A DNA stretch of 64,000 nucleotides from NCBI GenBank assembly GCA_947652605.1, contig OX393583.1, positions 12,317,222 through 12,381,221 on the forward strand, in the 5' to 3' direction. Source of the stretch: Elmis aenea (taxonomy: Eukaryota > Arthropoda > Insecta > Coleoptera > Elmidae). Below the pieces are notes generated by a model. It was not told the origin of the DNA. It did no database searches and saw only the letters and a list, made by a program, of their open reading frames with translations. The position numbers and the translations under genes were made by a program. Position 1 is the stretch's first letter; every line of letters starts with the position of its first letter. Positions 1-10,690 of the stretch are shown piece after piece.

Positions 1-271
1 TGTCAATGCTGTTGGATAATAATTGAGAAGCTCTTTTTTTACTGGTACAAGTTAAATATTCTTTTATTGAGACGATAATGATTTTAAAGTGCCTATACCG
101 ATTTAGTTTGATCAGTGCCGCTTTTAATAAAATAAATGTAATACGAGCGAAACAATTTAAAAAAAAAAAACGGCATAATTGTCTCAAGAAACTGAACGCG
201 GTATACAATTACAACAAATTAGCTCGTTTTTTGCACAGCAAGATTTCCTGCTAGACAGAACGTCTCTATGA

Positions 272-320
272 TATAAATAACCGAGAAAGAGGGGATATAC
301 GTCTTTGTCTCACCTACAGT
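272..320 (+). promoter_or_regulatory. Possible TATA-box core promoter of the propeptide gene
   Basis: A TATAAATA octamer lies at 272-279. The bases 30-40 downstream (TCTCACC and ACAGT, about 308-320) could serve as an initiator. This would give a 5' UTR of roughly 410 bases before the ATG at 730. In such AT-rich DNA a TATA match can be chance, and no transcript evidence is visible, so this is a weak call. An upstream non-coding exon remains possible. Confidence 0.3.
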
Positions 321-729
321 GATACGAATCTATTATCGAACACCTTAGCGAGTGCATAGTCTGCGTTAGTACCGGCAGGACTTAAGTCGCGACCAACCAT
401 CAATTGTTTAAAATTATTAATTGGTTAACAACTTGTGAATTACGTAAAAAATACGTGAGGTCAAACCGTAAATTTTTTCAAACGTGTGCGATGTAAAAAA
501 TAATGCCGGGATTTACAAAAAAAAAATGTTCTAAGTATACTTAACTTTGCAAGTGATTAAGTCGTATTGTGTCTTTAATTTAGAATTTTGTTTTCAGCGC
601 CGGTTTTGGAAAATAGTGCGCTCTGCAGGATCGTCGGCAAATGCTATTGTGACATCGCGCAGTATCGAAATAAAATCATTGATTAATAATAATGTAAAAA
701 TAATTAAGGACTTTTAAGAATAATTTAAA
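313..729 (+). other. Putative 5' UTR / upstream unique sequence
   Basis: This stretch shows no transposon ends, and the preceding 1-271 shows none either. It contains many stops in all frames. The sequence just before the ATG (TTAAAATG) is a good insect translation-start context. Whether it is one exon or contains a splice junction cannot be told from sequence alone. Confidence 0.35.
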
Positions 730-1118
730 ATGAGTTCAAAAAAGTTGGTGTTACTAATTATTATAGTTACTCTTAGTGCAGTTCCTTTAGATTCGAAAAC
801 AATACATCGTGGCCATCGCGCGAGTCATCATAACAGTGAAAAAACTTTAAACGTCGCCGAAGAATTCAGTGAAAGTAATTTCGATGACAATATTAAAGGC
901 AGTGATAGCGTGAGTGATTCGTTTCGTCCGTCGCAGAAGCGACACAGCTCCGCAAGGCGCTCGCGCCATCATGCGAGGCCTGAAGATGAGCGATTCGTTT
1001 CCGAAACGTTGGAGCAAATGTTGTCGGATCAGCCGGCTCTTGATCAAGATTCCAAAAACACGACGCACGATGACATCCAGAATAAAGCTAACGAGCATTC
1101 TAGACATTTGCGCAACAA
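730..1118 (+). CDS. ana: TGF-beta-propeptide-like secreted protein, exon 1 (candidate anachronism orthologue)
   Basis: First coding exon, residues 1-129 plus two bases of codon 130. It starts MSSKKLVLLIIIVTLSAVPL, a positively charged start followed by a hydrophobic core typical of a secretory signal peptide, with cleavage likely near residue 22. The rest is polar, rich in His, Ser, Arg and Glu, and looks disordered (for example a dense run of basic and His residues around 70-83). The exon ends AAC AA with a GTACGT donor at 1119. Reading on past the donor gives only a few codons before a stop, which supports splicing. The two leftover bases join exon 2 to make AAG, and the frame stays open. 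The ATG has the context TTAAAATG. The gene symbol rests on the overall design (signal peptide, TGF-beta propeptide, about 480 residues, no ligand) and should be confirmed by a protein search. Confidence 0.72.
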
Positions 1119-1744
1119 GTACGTATTGTTTTAGTATAGAAAATAATGCCAGGAGGCCAGGGACGGGACTAGGATGTAACAATAAAGATACCTGTTCAAA
1201 AGCGTGAAAAAAACAATTGTTTTTAACGGAAGTAAGGATTTTTAAGACATAAATATTTAAATATACCGGGTGGGGGGAAAAACGAACTTTTTTTTCTGTT
1301 TACACATGCACATTTCTTATTTACACAATTTTTTTGTTTAAAATTTGGCTACTACAGTACAGGGTGGGCAAATTTCGATGTTTTCGTAGGAAATCTGGGT
1401 AACATACAGGGTTCTCGTTTTTCGAGGGCCACTATGGGGATCTCGTAAACGGTAAGAGTTACGAATTCGGTTAAATTAGGGCAAAGTTGTATATTCAGGT
1501 GCTTATTAATTTAACGCAAACAGAACTTATCAAGCTCTTTTAGTTTTTGAGATATAAGGGGAAAAAGTAAAAAAGTGGATTTTTGTTTTTTGCCCGTAAC
1601 TTTTTCATTTGATGTCGAATTTCATTTCTGTTAAAACATTTTCATGGCCACTTTTTGCAAGGAACCAGAATCCCCAATTAAATTTTTTGTGCGACGTTTC
1701 GTTTTTTTAAAACCATCATCAGGTCAATTTTTTCTTATGAGCGC

Positions 1745-2725
1745 TAGGGATTGTAAATTTACCGACTTTTTGAATTACCGGTAATTCGGTAAAATTTTCA
1801 ATCAAAACCGGTTTACCGGTAATTTACCGGTAAATCATAATATTATATGTACATATATTGTATATAGATATAATTGCTTTTTTTTTTAGATTTTAGCGGT
1901 GACTAACATTTTTAATATAATTTTTGGAGTTTATCCGCGTATCCCTATAGGGAGAGCTTGCCGAAACGTCGAGCCAATTTAAATATTACGCGGATAAACT
2001 CCGAAAACCATAATCAAAAATTATATAGGAGTATTTATTTAGTATGTAACTGATTGGGATAGTTGAAGCCTAAACTATCACAATCAATTTCATACAATAT
2101 ATCAGTTAAGAGCCATCAACGTAATTTTTTTTATGTAATAATAATAATATAATTCAATATAAAATAAGAGTACACAGGGTGTTTTTTTCCATGGGACACT
2201 ATTGCTATCTCCGTAAATAATGAATATACAAGGTTGGTTAAATGGGACAAAAGTTAGCTATTTAAGAGTGTATTTTAAACAAGATCTTGTTTTGTTTAAA
2301 AATTCCCTAGCTTGCGTGATTTAACGGAAAAACCAAAATCGATCAAAATTTTTAAACTTAATTATCTCGGCTATTGTTGCGAATACACAAAAACGCAAAA
2401 AAAAAATGTTTTGTAGACTTAGTTTGCCATAAGAAGACGATAGTCAGATATTTATTTATAAATTACTGTGCGAGATATTTGACAGAGAAGTGAGTAAACA
2501 ATCATATTCCATTTGTATCTATTTTCCCCTTATTTTTTCTCCTTGAAAATAAGTCAATATTCTTTTTTGATTATTTGATTTAGATTTTTATCATTATTGG
2601 AAAAATATTGTAAAATTACCGGAATTACCGGTAAAAAATTGTCAAATTACCGGTAAAATTTGAAGAGCTTTTTTTGCGATTTACCGGTAAACCGGTAAAC
2701 CGGTTTACCGGTATTACAATCCCTA
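1745..2725. mobile_element. hAT-type MITE with TACCGGTAA-rich ends
   Basis: Termini TAGGGATTGTAA (1745) and TTACAATCCCTA (2725) are inverted and flanked by the exact 8-bp duplication ATGAGCGC (1737-1744 and 2726-2733), the hAT signature. Both subterminal zones are packed with ACCGGTAA repeats, likely transposase-binding sites. The interior holds a hairpin with a 15-bp stem (1926-1992) and a fragment of family F (about 2175-2510). There is no coding sequence. Confidence 0.8.
2175..2510 (+). repeat. Family F element fragment (left end)
   Basis: It starts CAGGGTGTTTTTTTCC and shares the block around TATTGCTATCTCCGTAAATA with the fragments at 7505, 14098 and 32321. Only the left portion is recognisable; the right end is missing at all four places. 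Confidence 0.5.
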
Positions 2726-3063
2726 ATGAGCGCTATGTTTGATTTTAACGGCAATTTGTAGCGCATTTTTATCTGAATTCGGAAATGTATAACACTTCGA
2801 ACTTTTTTAAAACAATTGTTGTTCAAAATGGCAAAAACAAATATTTTATTTAAAACAAATCCTAATCGGCATGGTAAAAAATTATCTTTGTCCCTTTTTC
2901 CTTGGAAGCAGGTAAGTAAACCGTATGAAATTACTATTAAAGGGATTTAATTAAAAAAATAGGTAATAATAAATATGTTAGGAATGCATTAACATTGTTC
3001 ACTTATTAGCAAATATTTTTAGAATATTTTCTTTGGTTAAGTGATAAATTTCTCTAAAATGTA

Positions 3064-3938
3064 CAGGGTGTCCCACAAGGTATGCCTTCGCTAATTTTTG
3101 CATAAATCGAATTTTTAGAACCTAGATAAAACGTTTTTACCGATAATAATTTTTTTCATGTGTCCCTTCATATACAGAGTGTCCCAAATATAGTGAACAG
3201 CATGAGAATCTCTTAAACGGTAAAAGATACGGAGTTGGTTAAATGGGTCAAAATGATCTATGATTCAAGAGCAACTGTTCTTAAAAAATAAAAAACTAAA
3301 AAAAATCAATAGTTTTTGCGCTATTGATGAAAAACAAAACACATCAGGTTTTTAATTTCTGCTTATAACTTTCTTAATTGAAATCACACTCAAAATATTT
3401 TTCGACATTATTAGGACACTTTTTTGTGTAGATTTGAAATTTGTCAACAAATTTTACCTATCTTCATTTGTTTTTGTTTTTTTAACATTAATTTTCTTAT
3501 TTTAAATACGGCTGATGTTAAAATAACAAAAAAAAATGAAGATAGATAAAATTTGTTGACAAATTTCAAATCTACACAAAAAAGTACCCAAATTATGTCG
3601 AATCATATTTTGAGTGTGATTTCAATTAAGCAAGTTATAAGCAGAAATTAAAAACCTGATGTGTTTTGTTTTTCATCAATAGCGCAAAAACCATTGATTT
3701 TTTTCAAGTGTTTTTTTTATAGAACAGTTGCTCTTGAATCATAGATCATTTTGACCCATTTAACCAACTCTGTATCTCTTACCATTTAAGAGATCCCCAT
3801 GCTGTTCACTATATTTGGGACACTCTGTATATGAAGGGATACATAAAAAAATTTATTATCGGTAAAAACGTTTTATCTAGGTCCTAAACATTCAATTTAT
3901 GCAAAAATTAGCGAAGGCATACCTTGTGGGACACCCTG
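3064..3938. mobile_element. Inverted-repeat DNA element D
   Basis: CAGGGTGTCCCACAAGG at 3064 mirrors CCTTGTGGGACACCCTG ending at 3938, with TA on both sides (3062-3063, 3939-3940). Its 111-bp arms (3064-3174, 3828-3938) enclose element E exactly at the centre. A solo fragment of the same family is at about 7676-7738. Confidence 0.7.
3175..3827. mobile_element. Inverted-repeat DNA element E, at the exact centre of D
   Basis: CAGAGTGTCCCAAATATAG at 3175 mirrors the sequence ending CACTCTG at 3827, flanked by TA. It is almost a perfect palindrome with its centre near 3500. A related right end is found at 18913-18990. No coding capacity. Confidence 0.65.
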
Positions 3939-6125
3939 TATATTTAATCCCTTATTTGGCATACAATTATTTGTAACAAAATTTTCGTAATCAAATAATA
4001 TAAGTGTTCATAGTTTACAAAAAACATCCAGAAATCTGTTTACGCTTTTTGCTTATTAGAAGTCATTAACACAGATAAAAGGCATAACTCGTTATTTTTT
4101 GTTACAAATAATTGTATGCCAAATAAGAATTAAATACACATTTTTGAGAAATTTATTACTTAACCGAAGAAAATATTCTAAAAATATTTGTTAATAAGTA
4201 AACAATGTTAATGCATTGCTAACATATTTATTATTACCTATTTTTTTAATTAAATCCCTTCATAGTAATTTCATGCGGTTTACTTACGCGCTTCCAAGAA
4301 AAAAGCCACAAAGACAATTATTTACCATGCCGATTAGGATTTGTTTTAATTAAAATATTTGTTTTTGCCATTTTTAACAACAATTGTTTCAAAAAAGTAC
4401 CAAGTGTTATACATTGTCGAATTCAGAAAAAAATGTTCTACAAATTGGCATTAAAATCAGATATAGCGTCCTTAAGAAAAAATTGACCTGATGATGGTTT
4501 TAAAAAAACGAAACGTCGCACGAAAAATATAATTGGGGATTACGATTCCTTGCAAAAAGTGGCCATGAAAAAGTTTTTACAGAAATTAAATTCGACATCA
4601 AAGTTACGGGCAAAAAACAAAAATCCACTTTTTTACTTTTTTCCCTATATTTCAAAAACTAAAAGAGCTAGATAAGTTTTGTTTGCATCGAATTATTAAG
4701 CACCTGAATATACAACTTTGCCCTAATTTAACCGAAGTCGTAACTCTTACCGTTTACGAGATCCCCATAGTGGCCCTCGAAAAACGAGAACCCTGTATAA
4801 GAGGTATCAAAAAACGGACCTCGCTTCCTCGATCTCTTTTTTCGAGAAAAAGTTAACGGTGAAAACTAATCATCCTTTGTTTTTGAGTTATCACCGATAA
4901 CTCGATTTTTCGACTTTTCGTTTTATGACCATATCTCACTTGTTTATGAAAATAAAGAAAAATAATTTTGACGTTCTACATGCACTTTTTTGATAAGATT
5001 GCAGTGGCGTAGACAATTTTTCAAAAAAAATTCGAAACTTGGGTTGACATAAAGTTGTGTTTTTTAAACAGAACCCATAGTTGGCTGTGGCATCACGAGA
5101 AAGAGGATTTTTCCCCATTCCAATGGAATGTATCATGTGGGGCCGCTTAATTCATTTTTCTTACATTATAGCAAAAATTAGGTAATTTTTCATAGATACT
5201 TATTTTATTCTTTTCTATTCATTAAGAATATATCTGGTAAAAAAACTGTCGTTCTGTTGTTTTAACGATAATTTGACAGAAACAATCACGTTTAATTGTT
5301 GATTGTTTTTATTTTTGTACATTAAAAACACGAAATGGCTTACGGATATTACAGAAAGTAAAGACATGTTCGTAGAACAACATAATTTATTTATTTTTAT
5401 AATTATTATGTAACTAGCAGTTAGCCCGGTCCTAGGACATATTTGCTCAACTGCCTCCCTCAATTCCGCCTCAGTTAGTTTTCTCTTCCTGTTGAATTGC
5501 AAATTATTCATTACTAAAGGGGTACATATATCCCACCAAAAATGCCTAGAGGGACACATTTGTCCCATGCGTCATCATGCTCTGAAACGACTAGAATACG
5601 AGTGGGACATTTAATAATACTTTTATTATGTGTTTACAACGTTTCAGTAATTTTTGAAAATTTCATGGGACACATATAACCCATTAGGCGCGAAAGGGTT
5701 AAGGTACAAAAATAAAAACAATCAACAATTAAACGTGATTGTGTCAAATTGTCGTTAAAACAACAGAATGACAGTTGGTTTTACCAGTTATATTCCTAAT
5801 GACATAAGCCTACTACTAGAAAAAAATAAAATATGAAAAATTACCAAAATTTCTGCTATGATGTAAGGAAAATGAATAAATCGACCCCACATGATTATAT
5901 CATTGGAATGGGGAAAAAATCCTCTTTCTCGTGATGCCACAGCCAACTATGGGTTTTATTATAAAAAAAAAAATTATCAGTGATAACTCGAAAACAAAAG
6001 ATGATAACCAATTTTAGTTTTCACCATTAAATTTTTCTCGAAAAAGAGATCGAGGAAGCGCGGTTCGATACCTCTTATAGTTACCGAGATTCCCTATGAA
6101 AACATCGAAATTTGCCCATCCTGTA

Positions 6126-7318
6126 CAGGGTGGACCAAATTCGAATGTTTTAAGGGGTATCTCGGTTACCGTAATAGATAGCGAAAATCTGATTTTTGTC
6201 TCTTGGGCTATTTTTTTGAGAAAATAACGCCTGTGCAATCAGATTTTTTTTATCTGATTCCATTTTGGCACTACAGACGAAAAATGAAATTTCATCATTT
6301 TTGAAAATTTGCTGTAACTTCTTTATTTATTAAATTAGAACAAACTGTTTTGAAGGTTTTTTATACAGATTTTTATGCTTAATTTAAAAACAAAAGTAAT
6401 TTTTTCTTAGCCTCCTTGACTTTCGAGATATGGAGTAAACTTATATTTTTTTAAATGGAAACCCTAGTTGGCCATGACTTTATGTGAAAGAGTATTTTTT
6501 TTAGGTTTTCAAAAATATATAGTTTTATATATTTGTTGCAAAAAATAACCGAGATATGGCAAATTTTGTAAAAATTCGATCATCAAAGTTTGCCATGATT
6601 TCGTAAACAAGTGATGTTGGCAACTATTAAACAGCTAAACGTAATTGCCAAATAAATTCTGCAGCAACCGCTACCTTTTTATCACTTACAAAGTAATATT
6701 CTAACATATTAAACTTTTCAAAGAGTTCAAATTTAGCCAGGTTCACAATATCACAACAAACAGTTATAAAATACAAAATAATACACGGATTTGCTTAAAA
6801 GTTAAAAAATTACTTCTTAATGACGTTTAGTTGTTTAATAATTGCAATTGTTTACGAAATCATGGCTAACTTTGATGATCGAATTTTTACAAAATTGGCT
6901 ATATCTTGGCTAATATATAAAACTATATATTTTTGAAAACCTAAAAAAATACTCTTTCACATAAAGTCATGGCCAACTAGGGTTTCAATTTAAAAAAATG
7001 TAAGTTTACTCCATTTCTCGAAAGTCAAGGAGGCTAAGAAAAAATTACTTTTGTTTTTAAATTAAGCATAAAAATCTGTATAAAAAACCTCTATAACATT
7101 TTGTTCTAATTTAATAAATAAAGAAGTTACAGCAAATTTTCAAAAATGATGAAATTTCATTTTTCGTCTGTAGTGCCAAAATGGAATCCGATAGAAAAAA
7201 TCTGATTGCTTAGGCGTTATTTTCTCAAAAAAATAGCCCAAGAGACAAAAATCTGATTTTCGCTATCTATTACGGTAACCGAGATACCCCGTAAAATATT
7301 CGAATTTGGTCCACCCTG
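6126..7318. mobile_element. Palindromic DNA element A, copy 1
   Basis: A 1193-bp palindrome whose ends CAGGGTGGACCAAATTCG (6126) and its inverse (ending 7318) are flanked by TA. It abuts element B and shares the TA at 6124-6125. The arms contain the module around CCCTAGTTGGCCATGAC (about 6460-6480 and 6965-6985). Copy 2 is at 15559-16770, and a diverged, interrupted copy is at 38042-40520. Short ORFs within it are simply the palindrome read in frame. Confidence 0.75.
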
Positions 7319-8070
7319 TACATTACACTCGACCAATATTTAAAATTTCAAAGTTTTGATTTTTTTAAATTCTCACTTTTTGTCCTTTTAAATAAAAAAA
7401 CAATTTCCTTCGACCTTTCCAAAAAGATTTATTTCACAATAATAAAGTTGGTGGAAGTGCTACCGTGTCTTTTTTTTAAAAATCTTTCAATAAAAGAAAA
7501 TATACAGGGTTTTTCACTTTTCTATGTGGCACAATTGCTAATTCCGTAAATAATAAAATTACAAGATTGGTTAAATGGGGCAAAAGTTAGCTGTTTAGGA
7601 GTGTATTTTAAACAAGTTATTGCTTTTTTTTAAAATTCCTCGAAAAAACTGAAATCGATCAAAATTTTTATACTCAAGGTATGCCTTCGCTAATTTTTGC
7701 ATAAATCGAATATTTAGGACCCAAATAATAAGTTTTCAGCAACAAAAAAATTTTGTGCTAAAAAAGGTCCTCGGCTCTATTTAAGTTTATTGACTCCCCA
7801 CTCCCCACTCACTAAAGCGGCGTAGTTTTATGCATTAAAACTTAAAATGAATATAAGTATAAAATTTTATTAAAAGTTAAACGTTAAACGAAAAAAAATG
7901 TACAGAAATCAAAACGGCGGTAATTTATAATTACAAATTATTAAAAAACAATTTATACCGTTTAAAAGTCAGATTCAGCAAGAATTTCTTCGGGATTCAG
8001 TTTTTTTAGAGTTTCACTTTCCATGTTGATAATTAATAAATTATTAAATCTTTTTGAGTCATTCTTAAAT
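7319..8070. repeat. Transposon fragments and unassigned sequence
   Basis: It holds a family F left end (CAGGGTTTTTCAC at 7505 to about 7675) followed directly by a piece of element D (about 7676-7738, GGTATGCCTTCGCTAATT). The remainder (7740-8070) shows nothing recognisable. Confidence 0.45.
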
Positions 8071-9083
8071 ATTGCGAAAAAAATTCAGGAGGTGATTCCT
8101 TATCGAAAATTAAGGAGGGTATTTCATATAAAAAAGATTCCTTAGACGTCTCCTTTCGGAGTTAAACCCCCCTGAAGGGGAGCGGTAAAATTAGGTTTTT
8201 ATTTTATTTCTCAAATTTGGATAAATGTCGGATAGTGATATTTGGCAGTTTTTTATGCTTATTTAAAGGTTTCCCATAGTAATATTTGCAATGATCTCCT
8301 ACCTTTACAGGGGGCTGAAAATTGCGACCCCTGTTAGTTTTTTATAGGAACTTTTTGGTGGGTTAAAATTTTGCAATTACATTTTTTTTTTGAAAGCCTG
8401 ACTTATTTAAAACCTTTCTTTATTCTTTAGATTTTTTCGTAAAATCTACCGTTTTTGAGTAAAAAATAAAATAAGTACACATGAACCCTTAAATAATATT
8501 CCAATATAAAAAGATTCATTTTGGTGGTTACCATGGTTTGTTAATGTATATGTTGGATAGAATTGACGGGAGTTTTAGCGTTGTCGCCGCGTAAACGTCA
8601 AAATGAATTACACCCGTCACTTCTACCCAATATGAACATAAACAAACCATGGCAACCACTAAAATGAATCGTTTTATATTGGAATATTTGATGGTTCATG
8701 TTTATTCATTTTATGTTTTACTCAAAAACTTTAGATTTTACGAAAAAATCTAAAGAATAAAGAAAGTTTCCAAATAAATTAAGCTTTCAAAAACGTTTTT
8801 TTAATTGCAAAATTTCAGTCCACCAAAAAGTTCTGATAAAAAAACCAACGGGGGTCGCACTTTTCAGCCCCCTGTGAAGGTGGGAGATGATTGAAAATAT
8901 AACTATGGGAAACCTTTCAATAAGTACAAAACATCTACCAAATATCATTCTCCTCCATTTATCCAAATTTGAGAAATAAAATAAAAACCTAAATTTACCG
9001 CTCCCTTTTAGGGGTATGTAACTCAGAACTCTAAAGAAAAAAATCATATGAAAGACCCCCCTTAACATTTAAGAAATGCCCTG
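8071..9083. mobile_element. Palindromic DNA element H, copy 1 (left end lost)
   Basis: The sequences around GGAGGTGATTCCTTATCG (8090) and the segment before TGCCCTG (9083, then TA) are inverted. Inner arms include GAATCTTTTTATATTGG-like blocks (about 8500 and 8680) around a centre near 8600. A second copy lies at 55458-56800. No transposase was found. Confidence 0.55.
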
Positions 9084-9628
9084 TAAAATATAGAACAGTA
9101 TACTTTGTAATTAGAAATCCAAAAGGTTGACTTTCGCTGGTCTAATATATTTATTTCATGGATGAAACTAAGTTTTTACGTAACGGTTACGTAAAATTTC
9201 CTGCGATTTACAAAAATAGAAGGTTTATATGAGTTTCCTCTTAATATAATCAAGTCATAGAGGTACTTGTCAAATCGTATCACCAGGTGTAGTTTTGTTA
9301 ACTAAGCTGTTTTTTTATATCTATACAAGTGCACGCAGCTGTATCTACAATGATTAAGTGGGCCATTACTGTTTTCTTTTTAATTCCTTTGAATCAAACG
9401 AATTCTCGAAAACTTTTTATTACTTGTAAACCAACTCGATGAGTCAACAGTGCATGAAGCGCATTTAAGCTAACCTTGCGACTAGTTTAGAGAACTTGAA
9501 AGTTCTGACTTAATTTATCATGCGATGTGAAGCGCTTTATGCAATCAGGCCTACTACTGGAAGATTTTAAACAGTTATTGTGTCATTGCAATTTTGAAAT
9601 CTTTATTGACACTGTTAGGCGTGTCCGG
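9084..9628. other. No recognisable feature
   Basis: AT-rich intron sequence without long ORFs, inverted repeats or transposon ends that I can identify. Confidence 0.4.
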
Positions 9629-9645
9629 AACATTGTTCGCCCACA

Positions 9646-9785
9646 ATTCTTCGCCAACAATTCTTCGCCCACAATTCTTCGCCCACAATTCTTCGCCCAC
9701 AATTCTTCGCCCACAATTTTCGCCCACAATTCTTCGTCCACAATTCTTCGCCTCCACAATTCTTCACCGCCACAATTTTTCGCCG
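9646..9785 (+). repeat. 14-bp minisatellite, left arm
   Basis: About nine to ten copies of a 14-bp unit (ACAATTCTTCGCCC), with later units degenerating to 13, 16 or 17 bp. Confidence 0.8.
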
Positions 9786-9866
9786 CATACAAGCATATCA
9801 CAAATTTTGTTTGTAAATGTGATTGCTTTTATTTATAACTTAATTTTTACACATTATTTTACATGG

Positions 9867-9891
9867 TTAGGTTAGGTCAGGTCAGGTCAGG
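9867..9891 (+). repeat. Interstitial TTAGG/TCAGG telomere-type tract
   Basis: Five contiguous pentamers: TTAGG twice (9867-9876), then TCAGG three times (9877-9891). TTAGG is the usual insect telomere repeat, and TCAGG replaces it in some beetles such as Tribolium. At only 25 bp it could be a chance microsatellite, but it sits exactly at the centre of the palindrome. Confidence 0.6.
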
Positions 9892-9981
9892 TCAACTTTA
9901 GGCTAATGTAAAATAATGTGTAAAAATTACGTTATAAATAAAAACAATCACATTTACAAATAAAATTTGTGATATGCTTGT

Positions 9982-10160
9982 ATGCGGCGAAAAATTGTGG
10001 CGGCGAAGAATTGTGTAGGCGAAGAAATGTGGGTGAAGAATTGTGGAGGTGAAGAATTGTGGGCGAAGAATTGTGGAGGCGAAGAATTGTGGGCGAAGAA
10101 TTGTGGAGGCGAAGAAATGTGGGCGAAGCATTGTGGAGGTGAAAAATTGTGGGCGGAGAA
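9982..10160 (+). repeat. Minisatellite, right arm, alternating 14- and 16-bp units
   Basis: Units GAAGAATTGTGGGC (14) and GAAGAATTGTGGAGGC (16) alternate, giving a 30-bp higher-order period over at least four cycles. It is the inverse of the left arm, which lacks this regular alternation. Confidence 0.75.
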
Positions 10161-10170
10161 TGTTCCTAGA

Positions 10171-10690
10171 CCCCCGTTTATTTTCAATACGTGTTTTGTT
10201 AATTCTAGGGGGTGGGACGTATTTTTGTTATGTTTCAGGTGCCGAATTTTCTAGTCCCGTCCTGTTTAAAGCGGAACCGTTTAACAGCCTTACTCATTTT
10301 CGGGTATTTTATATGCAACATACAGATTTTGCTGATTTTTATTAGCCGAGGGAAACTTATTTTATTGTTTATGTAACACATGTTTTTCTTTTTCAAGAAA
10401 AAGGGATACGGACAGCGACGACAGGTAACTCATTTTGGCATGCTGCATTTATCATGCATTTCCTTAGATTCACAAACAGACAAACCAACCTATTTATATT
10501 TGCGTTTTAGTGCATTTGAAGTGCTTGATGTTGCATAAGCCGTGTGGACCAAATAGAATCTGTAACTTCTTAATAATATTGTTCAACAAATAACAAACTC
10601 CCTTTGTTTTTTTTTTATATTATTGAGGCATTAATTTTAACTAAACTTTTTCTACACAAAAAACAACAAAAATATATGTCGCAGAATTTA
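10171..10690. other. No recognisable feature
   Basis: Intron sequence; no transposon ends or coding sequence were identified. Confidence 0.4.

Larger units (their letters stand above)
1407..4795. mobile_element. Long inverted-repeat DNA element C
   Basis: CAGGGTTCTCGTTTTTCGAG at 1407 mirrors CGAGAACCCTG ending at 4795, with TA at 1405-1406 and 4796-4797. Joining the flanks restores the element-B sequence. The arms (1407-3061, less the hAT at 1745-2725, and about 4134-4795) are inverted copies. Each arm carries a CTGATGATGG...CGAAACGTCG motif (minus strand at 1691-1728, plus strand at 4485-4521). Element D sits at the edge of the central spacer, which itself contains a small palindrome (about 3945-4135). 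No open transposase frame is present. Confidence 0.7.
1360..6123. mobile_element. Long inverted-repeat DNA element B, split by element C
   Basis: The ends are CAGGGTGGGCAAATTTCG at 1360 and its inverted counterpart ending CATCCTG at 6123, flanked by TA at 1358-1359 and 6124-6125. Element C (1407-4795) is inserted 47 bp from the left end. With C removed, B is about 1.4 kb and palindromic: 4798-5200 pairs with about 5830-6085. The arms carry a TAGTTGGCTGTGGC module (near 5080 and 5945) related to those in families A and G. No transposase is visible. TA flanks and CAGGG ends suggest a non-autonomous relative of the mariner superfamily. Confidence 0.7.
9629..10170. repeat. Palindrome with minisatellite arms and a telomere-like centre
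   Basis: GGAACATTGTTCGCCCACAA near 9629 mirrors the sequence ending GGAGAATGTTCC near 10168. Both outer arms are minisatellites (9646-9785; 9982-10160). The inner arms (about 9785-9860 and 9900-9980) are unique inverted sequence. The centre is two TTAGG and three TCAGG units (9867-9891). No flanking duplication was recognised. Apparent proteins in every frame here are products of the repeat. Confidence 0.7.

Noticed and set aside
847..1182. Minus-strand 111-codon ORF over exon 1
   Set aside because: Shadow of the true exon on the opposite strand; the plus strand has the signal peptide, a good start context and a phase-matched donor.
6014..6238. Minus-strand ORF, similar to ones at 15399-15671 and 16658-16885
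   Set aside because: Spans the ends of palindromic elements A and B; recurrence reflects the repeat, and the peptide ends arbitrarily.
9646..9785. CRISPR-like direct repeats
   Set aside because: The units are contiguous with no unique spacers, and the sequence is eukaryotic.
9527..10345. Seven overlapping ORFs on both strands encoding repetitive peptides (ELWAKNCGRRIVG type)
   Set aside because: All arise from 14-16-bp minisatellite units whose length keeps several frames open; no unique sequence, start context or splice signals.
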